64,000 nucleotides of DNA, from NCBI RefSeq assembly GCF_027943255.1, contig NC_072892.1, positions 21,847,792 to 21,911,791 on the forward strand. Reading direction: 5' to 3'. The notes under the pieces were generated by a model. It saw nothing but the letters and a program-made list of their open reading frames with translations. It did no database searches and was not told the origin of the DNA. This DNA comes from Anastrepha obliqua. Its lineage: Eukaryota; Arthropoda; Insecta; Diptera; Tephritidae. The position numbers and the translations under genes are program-made. Shown here one piece after another: positions 44,437 through 54,459 of the stretch (positions within the stretch are counted from its first letter, which is position 1; each line of letters begins with the position of its first letter).

Positions 44437-45540
44437 GAAAATTGGCCGAAAGTCCGATTTGACATCGGGAAAAAAGCAACAAATTGCAGTTCTTTTGAAA
44501 GTTAAGAACCTGAGCTATGCAGACATAGCAAGAACCGTAGGAATACCAAGGCGCCTGTGCGAAATGTTGCCAAAAAGTGGAAAAATACCAACAACTTTTT
44601 AGCGGTAACTTCAAACAATCGCCTAAATTGTCGCCGAGAGCGCATCACCGTAACCAGGCAGGATCGCAAAATCATCCAAACAGTTCTCTGGAACAGAAAT
44701 GCTTCAAGTCGGATGATTTTAAGAGAGGTTCAGGAATGTGGAGTAAATATTTTGGCAAGAACGTTACGACGACGCTTATACGAAAATGGACTTTTTTGAA
44801 ACGACCAGCAAAAAAGCCAAAACTGACACCCTGTATGCGAAATCGGCGGAAACGTTGGGCACATCTTCATAGAGACTTCGACGTGGAATATTGGAAAAAA
44901 GTAAGTCCAAAAAAACATGTTTTTCCTTTGTCAAATAGCAGTAAGAAAATATGAATATTCACACTTTTTTGTGCTTTTTTTTCTTTTTACAGATCATCTT
45001 CACCGATGAATGCCGATTGGAAGCGGTCACAAAAACAGCAAATTGTGTTCGCAGAAGAGCTGGAGAACGATATTCTGAAGATTGTTTGCTTCCAAGGGTC
45101 AAACACCCTCCAGTGTTATGGTTTGGGGCTGTGTACCGTCAGAGGGACCAGGTCCGCTACATTTTGTTGAGGGAACAACGCGCTCTGGCCAGTACGTGGA
45201 GGTGCCGGAAAACGTTTTGCTGCCATATTTAGAAACCCTGAAGTGTCCGAGAGACGAATACACCTTTCTCCAAGATGGAGCTCCATGTCACACATCCAGG
45301 ATGAGCCATGAATTGTCTGAATAAATAATCGTTTCGCCATGGCCTGGCAATTTACCGGACCTTAACCCCATTGAAAAAAATTGCTGGACATACCTCAAAT
45401 AGGCAGTATACCACAATACAACAGCTTAAGGAAAACGTCGAAGATGTGTGCTATAATGACCAAAATCTTAAGATGAAGATAACACCGTCCGTTGCCAGTA
45501 TGCCTCACGAAATATTAGGGAGGAGCGACGAAATATTAGT
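44437..45540 (+). pseudogene. Tc1-family transposase, two exons, frameshifted
   Basis: The N-terminus reads GRKSDLTSGKKQQIAVLLKV and LSYADIARTVG (first HTH). NVAKKWKNTNNF follows, then RRERITVTRQDRKIIQ, the linker and second HTH, with a frameshift in a T run near 44795. RPAKKPKLTPCMRNRRKRW then precedes DVEYWKK. A GT-AG intron (44901-44992) splits the codons just before IIFTDE, which holds the first catalytic Asp. After another frameshift come VMVWGCV, TFLQDGAPCHTS (second Asp) and, past a stop, WPGNLPDLNPIEKN (final Glu). All three DD34E acidic residues remain, so the copy is younger than the other Tc1 relics but not functional. Confidence 0.85.
44901..44992 (+). other. 92-bp GT-AG intron in the Tc1 transposase
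   Basis: Donor GTAAGT directly after the AAA AAA codons, a pyrimidine tract (TTTTTTTTCTTTTTAC) and acceptor ACAG. Removing it joins WKK to IIFTDE in frame, exactly where family proteins run W(S/K)K(V/I)IF(S/T)DE without a gap. Most Tc1 genes are intronless. Confidence 0.85.
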
Positions 45541-45694
45541 TTAAAATAAATATTTTTTATGCAAAAATGTCAAGAAGCTTTTAGTAAAAACAAATATGTA
45601 AACTTTTTTAAATGCTTTAAAACCGTTTGCTTTTTATTCGCTCTCAAATATATAATCCATAAATATGTAATTTTTAATCGGTCATAAGGGACTG

Positions 45695-45779
45695 TATATA
45701 TAATTGGCGCTTGCGCCCTTTTTGGGTGTTTGGCCGAGCTTCTCCTCCTATTTGTGGTGTGCGTTTTAATCTTGTTCGG
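45695..45779 (-). mobile_element. SINE copy 4, 3' tail only
   Basis: The minus strand reads AACAAGATTAAAACGCACACC, then CACAAATAGGAGG, GCTCGGCCAAACACCC, AAAAAGGGCGCAAGCGCCAA and a TTATATATA tail. These are the final 85 bp of the family, matching the body end seen in the 62712 copy. It is truncated at its 5' side at the point where RTE sequence begins in the opposite direction. Confidence 0.8.
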
Positions 45780-45842
45780 TTTTAATAAACTCATCCAAAG
45801 TCGCGTAAGCGGTTATCGCATTAATCAATAAGAAGAAGAATA
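45779..45842 (+). mobile_element. RTE 3' tip, copy 4
   Basis: TAATAAACTCATCCAAAGTC and CGTAAGCGGTTATCGC..AATCAATAAGAAGAAGAA correspond to the last codons and tail of RTE copy 1 (TTAAACTCAGCCAAAATCGC ... GAGAAGAA). Only about 64 bp of the 3' end. It is joined head to head with SINE copy 4. Confidence 0.7.
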
Positions 45843-47284
45843 ACTCTTATTTCGCTCCCACGTCTCTAACCGCCGAGCCATTTCTTCATACAAACAGAAA
45901 ATAGTGGTAGGTCTCGAAATCTGGAGAATATTTTGGCTGCTTTAGGGGACAACTCGTAATTTAATTCCTTAAATTTTGCAACTGCGACTGCTCAAAACAA
46001 TTTTTTTTTTCTATCAAACCCGGCAGTCTTTGCTGTAAAACAGTTCTGGATGGTGCAAGCCGCGCATTATTGAACTCCTTTGAACCTAATAGATATTAAT
46101 GACTGCAGACCCAAAATACTGCAGGCGTTAATTTGTTTTTGTTCTTAGTCTGTCCCTGTCTTTGGTCTCTTGTGTGTCTGGAAAACGGTTCAAAAAAAAC
46201 GTTCGAATTACGTTTGAGCAACGTCAAACACTCCTCTAAAGCTGCAAAATTTGTACCTTTGTTGCGAATTATGAGCAAACGTGGCATCTACGTTGCTTGC
46301 AGTTGGTCTTTTCATATTCAAATACTTCTTTATGCAAAACTGATTTCACGAAATCTGATTCACGAAGTCTTTAGCCGGTGATTGCGGCTGAGCCAAAAAA
46401 CAAGTCTAAATCCATGACTAAATTTTTTCCCAAAGACAGAGCCATGATTATATTCTATAAATTGAATATCCGCAATAATTCCTTCATAACTCAACATCTT
46501 CGTATAAGAATGTAAACACATGGACTTCTATTTACGTACTTTCAAATTTATCATCCTTTAATAATTTATAATCCAATGCAATTTCTCAGATTTAATATTT
46601 TATTTACTTTCCATGCTCTTCCAGGACTTCCTCACAGCGTCGTCTGGTCTCTTTAAAAATGAACATAAATCATGCGCTCATCGTAGATAAGTATGCCACT
46701 GCTGAATTCTGCTGCCTGTCCTTCTCACAGCTGTGGTAGCCGCCAACCAGAATGTGTGCGAACGTCGTACATCACTTTCATAAACCTTTTATCACTTAAC
46801 TCTGCTTTTTGTTTTGGTTTATAGTTATTTTCAGTTCAAATGAAACTTACTTTTCCATTTCCTTTGCTTAAATGTTTATACTTGGTACCCATTTAAGTTA
46901 TAGCAATTTCTAAAGACTATGTTTTTCTTTTCTTTTTTTTTAATTTAGATTAAATTGCTTGTTTTGTGTGAGATTTGCTAATAATTTTAATAAATAGAGT
47001 CTTGAGCTAGAACTCGTCCAGCGCTCCATCAGAATGGTGAAGCCACTTCGATACTCTAATAAAAGTTGAATATAAGTGCGAATTCTAAGCCTGCCAGACA
47101 TCTAAAAAGTACCAGTTTAGACAACCACTTCCTCCTCGTTTCTAGAGCTGCGATGGAAATCCTTAGAGGTGAACCCGACATACATCCCTTGCTCGCATTA
47201 TGAAGTGCAGTGGTAATACTAACCTCGAATATTTAGCCCTAGAACCAAGCGTTTTGCGCCAATGGGTAGTTTTCCAAGCATCTT
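45843..47284. other. Non-coding stretch
   Basis: No recognisable gene. The 82-codon frame at 46133-46381 and the opposing one have no family pattern. Confidence 0.35.
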
Positions 47285-47930
47285 TCAGGAGGTGGTGTAT
47301 GTGATCTGTTTGTGAGCAGAGGTAAACTTAGGCAAGATTTTCCGGAATAAGCGAATTGCCATTCTGAGCGACAGCCGGACGGCACTAAGTCTCTGTCATT
47401 ATGTGAGATTAAGTCCTCACTGCTACTTGATTGCATTGAGGAACTGAATCTGTTAGGAACGCTAATTTGCGTCCCTGGACAGAAGGGTACAACTGGGAAC
47501 GAAGTAGCGGACGCATTTGCAACAGAGGTTGCGGTCTTGTCATTAACAGCACCCGAGCGCTTCCTCGCTATAAGATAACACAACATCAAGGAGAAGCTTA
47601 GGAGAGCTACGGCTAAGAGACGTTAGCTGGCACCAATATATGGGACTAAGCCAGGCGAAATCCTCACTGAGGGGTGCAACCAAAATAGGTTTAGAAAGCT
47701 CATAACTCTTCCAACGAATAAACTGAGAATAATTAAGAGCATTCTTGCAGGCCACTGCAGTCTGCGCAATCATCTGCACATGATGGGGATATGAGCCATT
47801 GACTATTGTCTTGTCTGCGACTAATCTCAGGACACTCCAATGCACCTTCTCTCGTCCAAAAGCTTGAGATATTTCGGTCAATTACAGACAGAAGAAAGGA
47901 TCATATGCTCAATCCAATCCAGCTCCATCT
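47285..47930 (+). pseudogene. LINE RNase H and zinc-knuckle fragment
   Basis: GGGVCDLFVSRGKLRQDFPE is followed directly by RIAILSDSRTALSLC, because an internal deletion removes the FQAE helix region. In-frame LLLDCIEELNLLGTLICVPGQKGTTGNEVADAFAT follows, in which the RNase H WVPGHKG has become CVPGQKG, with loss of the conserved His. RKLITLPTNKLRIIKSILAGHCSLRNHLHMMGI and a worn CLVCD...MHLLSS knuckle end it. Minus-strand frames over this region are shadows. RNase H-bearing LINE, inactive. Confidence 0.75.
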
Positions 47931-49060
47931 TAATTTAATAGGAGAACTGGGTCTGAATGAAGTAAGGTAGGAGTAGAAAGACCACGAGCTTGAAGTGCAA
48001 ACCCCAAATCAATCTATACCTATGTCTAACTGCTGCACTAATGGAAGATTCTATGCCAAACCTGTGTAGTTACCTCACAAGTAAGTTCCATAGACCATTG
48101 GCCTGCGTTGTGTAGACCGACCTGATCCAGAGTTTGGTTGAGAATAAAAGGATGCCCAGATACTAGACTGAGCTGACTAGTTTAAGATAACTCCAGCTCC
48201 TAGCCATGATTGCGACTAGGACTTTCCAAGAAATTCGTTCCGAACAACATTTGTGCTGCACCTGCACTCGTCTCGATTTGACAGCTCACACAGAGTAGTT
48301 CTACATTCAATTGCTATTGGGGAGGAAGTATTATTCCGCTATAGAGATTTAATGGCAATTTGACTTTAGCCATTAGCGCTGACCCACCCAACAGCTTCTT
48401 TATAGTTATTAGTTCAGCTTCAACTGTACCGCAGTGGTGAGGTAGCGGTAGGCAGCACTTCTGAGTGAATGGTATTCCTCGCCAACCTATTATTTGGATT
48501 TGAGTCAACAGTGAATATCGCCACTGACAGTGGGAAAAGACCCTTTACACTATTTCAGTTTAAACTTTCCAGAATTTTTGTGTAAAGCTTATTTTCAAAG
48601 TTGAATTGTGAAGGGACGTAATCAAGTTTTCTGTGTATTGACCGAATATTAACAAGTACAAGAATTTTTAAATGCGCAGATCTAAAATCTCTACAGGGAA
48701 GGCGTTCAACCCAGTGCGGAATTCGCCATAGATATCTTTGGGGATAACTTTCCCTCAAAATAACGAATTTTACTTGAATCCAGACGTAAGGAAACAGGTA
48801 TGAGTAACAGACAGAGACGAGCTGTTCTATAGCAATAAATTCGTTTTCAATATTGGGCGTAAAATATTATTACATAAGCGGAATCCCTCGTAATAATAAT
48901 TCAGTTTGATATGCTGCATAAATCTGAAAACTTGTAAGCTGGGCCCTAAGAATAAGAAGTACTTACTAACATTGTTATGGTATTGATGGAGTTTCACGAC
49001 CTTCAACTTAAAATAAGATACAACTAAAAACTAGAAAAACCTTCTGCAGTATTGGATTAA
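47931..49060. other. Non-coding stretch, possibly LINE 3' UTR
   Basis: No domain recognised. The first part may be the 3' UTR of the preceding LINE. Frames at 48314-48508 and 48555-48758 lack a family signature. Confidence 0.3.
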
Positions 49061-49065
49061 GGGGT

Positions 49066-49337
49066 TATATCGTCCCCTTAGTATTAAAATAGCCTATAAA
49101 TTTTTTCATGTTTTGAGAAAATGAATTTCAAACTTTTTGTCGAAAGTAGCTCTCACTCAAATCTCGTTATGTCTGTAAATATTTATTATTTTTTGACTGA
49201 CGTTTTGACCCACTTTGTGGAACTAGAATTTGACAAAATTTTGACCACATATAAAATCGACGATGGAGAATCCAAAAATTCAATAAAAAAATAATAGCCT
49301 ATGAGCACATAGGCTATTGTTATACTAAGACGATATA
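49066..49337. repeat. 272-bp MITE with terminal inverted repeats and an internal hairpin
   Basis: The left end, TATATCGTC, CCC, then TTAGTATTAAAATAGCCTAT, is the inverse of the right end (CATAGGCTATT to GACGATATA) except for a 3-bp gap and two substitutions, about 32 bp. Next to the right repeat sits an extra AATAGCCTATG, 4-bp loop, CATAGGCTATT perfect 11-bp hairpin at 49293-49318. No coding capacity. Target duplication not evident. Confidence 0.65.
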
Positions 49338-49895
49338 CAGTTAGAATTTTCAGAAACTCAATTTTTTTATTTTATTTTCTTAATGTACATATATATATAT
49401 AATTGGCTATTACAGAGAATATATAATTAAATTTTTAAGCTGATTCATTTATCAGAACTCGAGATATCGTGTACACCGTATAGAAAAGCGGACCTGCGCT
49501 TGCAGAAGTGGCACAGCGGCCATTTTGAATATTTTGATTTAAAATTTTTTTTTTCAAAAACTTAAATATATAATAAAGATAAGAGTTTAAATAGATTTTA
49601 TGTACGAGCAATATTTTGTTAGAAATAAAATCCGGAAAATAAGCCTGTTTTTCCCCTTGTCACAGTAGACTTCCCCCTTAAAACGCATCGGTGACCAACA
49701 TTACTCTAAAACGGCTAAGCCGATTAGTCTCTCACGAGCTTCTTAAATATATTTTCCCATCGAAGATTTTCTTTCACCGATAAATATTTCTTTTTATAAA
49801 TATTTTTTTTTATTTCAGCTTTAAAATTTTGATCAAAAATCAATTTTTTTTTTTTGAGAAACCGCCATTTTGTCAAAAAAAATTATTTTGCTTAT
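49338..49895. other. AT-rich non-coding stretch
   Basis: Contains a (TA)n run at about 49390-49401 and GCCATTTTG/CGCCATTTTG words. It may be another decayed repeat, but no ends or counterparts are clear. Confidence 0.3.
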
Positions 49896-49897
49896 TA

Positions 49898-51178
49898 TTG
49901 GTGCGCAATTAAGTTCTCGCTGCTTTTTTAATGGGGAAAATACAACTTTATTCTGAAGTGAATCATTGAAAGTGTCGCCCATCGCTGGCTACTACTTTTT
50001 CCCCATCTTTCTGGTAGATTTCGTATACCGTCGCGGTAAAACTATTCATCTTTTGAGGCTATCCACGGATCAAGCCATTTTTTGATGTCTTCATATGAAT
50101 GGAATTGCTGGGCAGCTAGACCATGTGCCATCGATCGGAACAGGTGATAATCAGACGGCGTAATATCTGGAGAATATGGTGGGTGGTAGGGGATTTCCCA
50201 TTTCAGTGTTTACAGGTAGGTTTTAACGGGTTTTGGCAACGTGAGGTCGAGCGTTGTCATGCTGTAGAATCACTTTTTCATGCCTCTCCGCGTATAGCGG
50301 CCGCTTCTCGCGCAGTGCTCGGCTCATTCGCATCAACTGAAGTCGATACCGATCCCCAGTGATGGTTTCGCTTGGTTTTAACAGTTCATAATAAATAACA
50401 CCAACTTGGTCGCACCAAATATTACTTAGCATAACCTACGCAGCCTGAATATTCGGCCGAGGCGACGACGTAGAAGCATGGCCGGGCTGTCACCATGACT
50501 TTCTTTTCCTTGGATTGCTGTAATGAATCCATTTTTGATCACCCGTCACGTTGCGATGGATAAAAGCCTTCCTTTTTTTCCGCTGGACCATTTGTGCACA
50601 GGCGAAAAAACGACGTTCAACATTCCTTGGTTTTAGCTCATAAGGAACCCAAGTCCGCTGTTTGTGAATCATTCCCAAAGCATGAAATCGCTTGGAAATG
50701 GATTGGCGGGTAACTCCTAATACTGCAGCAAGCTCTGCTTGCGTTTGATATGGATCCTCATTGAGTAATGCCTCCATGCCTCCAATTCAGCGTCTTCGAA
50801 GGCTTTTGGCCTTCCTTCACGCTTACGGCCGTCAACATTAAAATCACCGTCTTTGAAGCGACGGCACGTTATTTCACTTAAAGCAGCTTCTCCATAAACT
50901 TTTTGTAGCTCTCGATGCGCTTTAGCCGCCGTTTTTTTTTTTCGAATAAAAGAGGAAAATCAACACTTCCCGCAAATGACGATTATTCGGCACAAAATCA
51001 GGCATTTTACCGAACCAAAAGTATATGATACCAAAACAAAATCACTAATGTGTCGAAGCAGTTTGTTTACCATATGTCTGGGCTTGGTTTATGACGTTTA
51101 GGTTATGTTAGAATCGACTAGCACACACTGCTGGCGGCATCTATTGACAAACAGCAGGGAACCTAGTTGCGCACCTAA
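49898..51178 (-). mobile_element. Near-full-length mellifera-related mariner, inactive
   Basis: 1281 bp between TA duplications at 49896-49897 and 51179-51180. The ends are TTGGTGCGCAA (left) and the inverse of TTAGGTGCGCAA (right), differing by one indel. The whole transposase can be followed on the minus strand but with frameshifts and stops. It is related to, but clearly diverged from, the intact copy at 8283, and has different inverted repeats. Confidence 0.9.
49975..51004 (-). pseudogene. Mariner transposase pseudogene, DD34D
   Basis: From 51004: PDFVPNNRHLREVL, with damaged frames through the N-terminal HTH; LLNEDPYQTQAELAAVLGV and RQSISKRFHALGM; WVPYELKPRNVERRFFACAQ (mariner signature); NVTGDQKWIHY, keeping the first Asp but with EKW changed to QKW. 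After a shift and gap follow VGVIYYELLKPSETITGDRYRLQLMR and VILQHDNARPHVAK (second Asp). A frameshift comes next, then the LKWEIPYHPPYSPDI-equivalent region and LVAQQFHSYEDIKKWLD. Encoded originally a mariner transposase; now a pseudogene. Confidence 0.85.
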
Positions 51179-51180
51179 TA

Positions 51181-52405
51181 GATTATAGGAAACCAAGTAA
51201 AAATTTATTTCATGATATAAGAGTTTTTCTTGGACTACACATTTATTGAATTACGTGTAATATAGAATTTCTTTTTTCATATTATTTTATCATTTTTTGC
51301 TTCATTTTTTCTTTCAGCTGAATACTTTCATTTAATTTACCTAAATAACAACTCACACACAGTTGGAACTTTGTTTGGCTTACAAATTGTAGACGATTTC
51401 TCAATACACGTAATCCTACTCCGCCGACTAACTCCACTTTTTCCGATAATTTATTTAAATACACATACATGAGTAGACACATACATACACACACATCCTT
51501 CGCAATAGTTATAGCAACTCTCTTTGCCTGCAGAAATATGGTATGCGTGTTGAGGAAGCTCAGCATGTTTGCGAAAAGTTTTTCTTTCGTCTGGTTTCTA
51601 ACATTTAATTCCCTTTTACTTCAACTTCAACATCAACTTGGACTTGGACTTGGACGTGGACGTGGACTTTTACTTTTAGTTGTTGACTACAGAAATTTGG
51701 CGAAAAGTTTCACTTTGCCATTTACTTTCTTTGCTAGAACTAACACTTTAATGTTTGAATGCCGAAAGTTTACTTTTAACTCGCATGATACTTTTTAAGT
51801 TTGTAAACGAAATGACACCAAGCGACATGCATTAAATTTCAAAACTAAAACAATGCAGAAAAAAAACTAAAAATAGCTTACAAGCTATGTATTTATGTAT
51901 GTTAGTTTCACTTTATATAAGTTTTGCTATTTTAGATAAACTGTTCTGTAGTTCTGAACATAAAAGGAATGTTTTAATTAAAAAGCAATTTTGGTAAGTC
52001 TATTAAATTAAATACACAAAGAGTTACATGGGTAAGCATCTACGACTATTTCAAATGCAAACAATGAATTTGTGCTTCACTGATTTTAGTTTCGTAAAAT
52101 AAACAGAGAGAAAACACGAAAATGAAATTTTATTCTTTTTTAATACTTTATTTTCTAACTTTTTAAGAAACTGATTTCCTGACATGTTTCAATTCATGTA
52201 TTTTAACACGCAATTTCAATTTCATTTAATTACCTTCAATTACTTCCTTCCTACATAGATTTTTTTTAACTTTTGGTTGATTTCAATTAGAAAATTTGCC
52301 ATATGTCGGTATTTACTCACACCGAAAGGAGGAGTAGAATTAAATGCAAGAGTGCGAAAATATGCCAAAGTATCTGCCCATGCATGTACATACCTATATG
52401 TAAGT
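51181..52405. other. Non-coding stretch containing the parent-like copy of the 141-bp repeat
   Basis: 51672-51815 matches the insertion at 42872-43012 over its whole length. Immediately upstream is a hexamer run (GGACTT/GGACGT, 51640-51672). Beyond the shared part the flanks are unrelated. No gene recognised. Confidence 0.5.
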
Positions 52406-52425
52406 ATACAGCGCACGCTCGATAA

Positions 52426-52528
52426 CGTGAACGCTCTAAAGCGTGAACACCCCAAAACGTGAACAGACATTTTTGTGCATTAACTACTCCAAAATGTGAA
52501 CAAACCCAAAAAGCTTTCTAACATGAAC
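52426..52528 (+). promoter_or_regulatory. Subterminal CRTGAAC repeats, left end of Tigger element
   Basis: CGTGAAC at 52426, 52442 and 52458 (exactly 16 bp apart), then TGTGAAC at 52495 and CATGAAC at 52522. The right end has the same word at 56733, 56751 and inverted at 56775. A regularly spaced repeat beside the inverted repeats is expected for a transposase-binding array (inference). Confidence 0.65.
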
Positions 52529-53195
52529 AATAAACGTTACAATTATTTGAATGTTGTTTACATTGATCTCAAGTAATTCTGAAATTGGGGAATCCCCTAA
52601 TTATAAAATAGGCATTTTATTCGTAATTGCATGTAGGGCGTAAAGTATTTCAGTCGCGGTTTTGGTTTTGCAAAGAGCGTTTCGTCTTATGTTTTCTGGT
52701 GAAAAACGTACGCGTCAAGCTTGGAGAAGAGAGCCTAAGGGGTAAAGTCCGAGAAGCAGCGAATTACGTTTTTATGCTGTTCAAACGCCACTGGATCGCA
52801 CAAGCTTAAGCTTTTGGTAATTGGAAAGCCGAAGCTGCATTAAAAACTTTCAGTGTCCCACCCACTATAACACCGCGTTACACACATTCTGGGCGATTTT
52901 TTTGCCTCCCCACAAATCGACCCGGCCTACTGTATAGCCACACGATCTCAGGATTAGCTTAACGGATTTGAATGAAATTGGGCACACAGATAGTGTATTA
53001 CATTTCTAGACTTTTCACCTAGGTGTTGCCACTGACAATGCTTCACAGGGTTGCCACCTGTTCGAAATTAAAAAAAAAATTGCATGAGATATGCCGATGT
53101 GGGTATCAAAAGAAAGGTATTTCACCCCGCATTACAATAGAGATATAAAACCCCGAATTTTTTTATTAAGTTTATTATATTAAAATTAAAAAATA

Positions 53196-53993
53196 TCACA
53201 TTACAATCACAAATATCACAAACTTAGGCCTTTTATTTTTGCGTTTGTAAGCATTTGTGTCAGTATCGCGACAAATAGACCAACAGTATTCGCCAAGCAT
53301 ATGCGTAATGTCTTGTCCTTTAAAGCGCTTTTCAATAGCCGCAATGTCCGGATGGAACCTTTCGCCATGTTCATCGCTACAAGCTCCTAAATCACTGGGT
53401 GTTGGTACAAATTCCGATACTTCTGGTTCCCCGCATCTCGCATTCGATGCAAGAAATGTTGATAGCATTGTTGGTGCTACTGTTGGTTCTCCATCCCTTA
53501 ATTCGGGAACATCATCAAAAATCTCCATTGAAGCCGCTTTACGTTCTTCTGGTGAGTACAGAACCGCTGGAATAACCGATTCTACATTAGCGTAGCGAAT
53601 TTTGTTGCGGCGAAAGTATTGGTACCCTTTAGTTTGAGTAAAAGTTACGCAAAAGTAGCACATTTCACTGCAGTGCTCCGTACGTGGGAGCCAAATTGTT
53701 GGTACAGAGTACTTTATTGTTGACCTTCCATCAGTAAACTTGCATAAATTTCTATAGCAATAGTCACACACGACTTTCAGAGTATACGAGTACCACAAGT
53801 AAGGAACATAAGCAGTCTTGAATATTTTCTGAAACGAATTAACCACTGTTTTCGTAATATTTTTAAAATTTTTACTTGGTGCTAATAAGCCACAAACGTA
53901 ACAAAAGTTATTTCGAGTCGGGCACTGGATTTTTCGTAAGATGAAATATACAGAAAGACGTTTTCGCGCAACAGAACTTAAAACAATTGTCAA
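53196..53993 (-). CDS. 265-codon ORF of a multi-copy invertebrate protein family, centre missing
   Basis: Function unknown. The N-terminal part carries paired cysteines: NNFCYVCGLLAP (about residues 28-39), VCDYCYRNLCKF (75-86), and IWLPRTEHCSEMCYFC (100-115). A (K/R)IRYANVESVIPAVLYSPEE segment follows. The C-terminal part has SDEHGERFHPDI (about 212-223), MLGEYCWSICRD and basic YKRKNKRPKF. I recognise both parts as the two ends of a large uncharacterised family expanded in aphids, hydra and other invertebrates. There they are separated by some 300 or more residues. Here they are joined in one open frame without stops. Possible readings are an internal deletion that kept frame, an unrecognised intron, or a domain-swapped derivative. 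The first ATG may not be the true start. It lies antisense inside a Tigger element. Confidence 0.6.
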   Translation of the reverse strand: MTIVLSSVARKRLSVYFILRKIQCPTRNNFCYVCGLLAPSKNFKNITKTVVNSFQKIFKTAYVPYLWYSYTLKVVCDYCYRNLCKFTDGRSTIKYSVPTIWLPRTEHCSEMCYFCVTFTQTKGYQYFRRNKIRYANVESVIPAVLYSPEERKAASMEIFDDVPELRDGEPTVAPTMLSTFLASNARCGEPEVSEFVPTPSDLGACSDEHGERFHPDIAAIEKRFKGQDITHMLGEYCWSICRDTDTNAYKRKNKRPKFVIFVIVM

Positions 53994-54459
53994 AGTATAC
54001 GTCTCCTAGTAGCGCAACTGTCAGATGATCGGAACTTCCGGAACTATAACAAACACACAAACGGCACAGAGTCTGTTGTATGAAACAATAAATTAAAGGT
54101 TAATAAGTTGTTTAAAAATTTGGAGTCCCTTCAAGTTATGCCGAAAATTTAGAAAACATTTTTTTTTAGAAAGAAAAATTCAAGAAAATCTGAGAATTGA
54201 TAAATTTTTTTTTTTAATTTTACATAATAAAAACATTTCCACGAGTAGCCTGCAGAAATTCAGCGCGATTGGATCACGGAAAAAGGGTTATTGATCCAAA
54301 GTTTTTCACAGAGGCGGACTACGAGCTCTATATTTTATACATAAAAAAAAAATCTGACGTGTACATGAAAATCGCCGATAGACGTATATTTTTATTTTTT
54401 CTCCCCTTTCTGAAAAAGTATATTTGGTTCATAGGACAGAAAAAACGTTCGTTTTTGTA

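Larger units (their letters stand above)
44041..45694 (+). mobile_element. Tc1-like element with intron-containing transposase
   Basis: The left end (CCGTACCTGGCCATTGAATT at 44041) follows a TATA run. The right end is the inverse of CAGTCCCTTATGACCG at 45679-45694, followed by TATA. Similarity of the ends is weak, so the boundaries are provisional. About 1.65 kb, one transposase gene between, damaged by frameshifts and stops. Confidence 0.6.

Noticed and set aside
47239..47881. Two minus-strand frames of 112-116 codons
   Set aside because: Shadows of the plus-strand LINE RNase H remnant.
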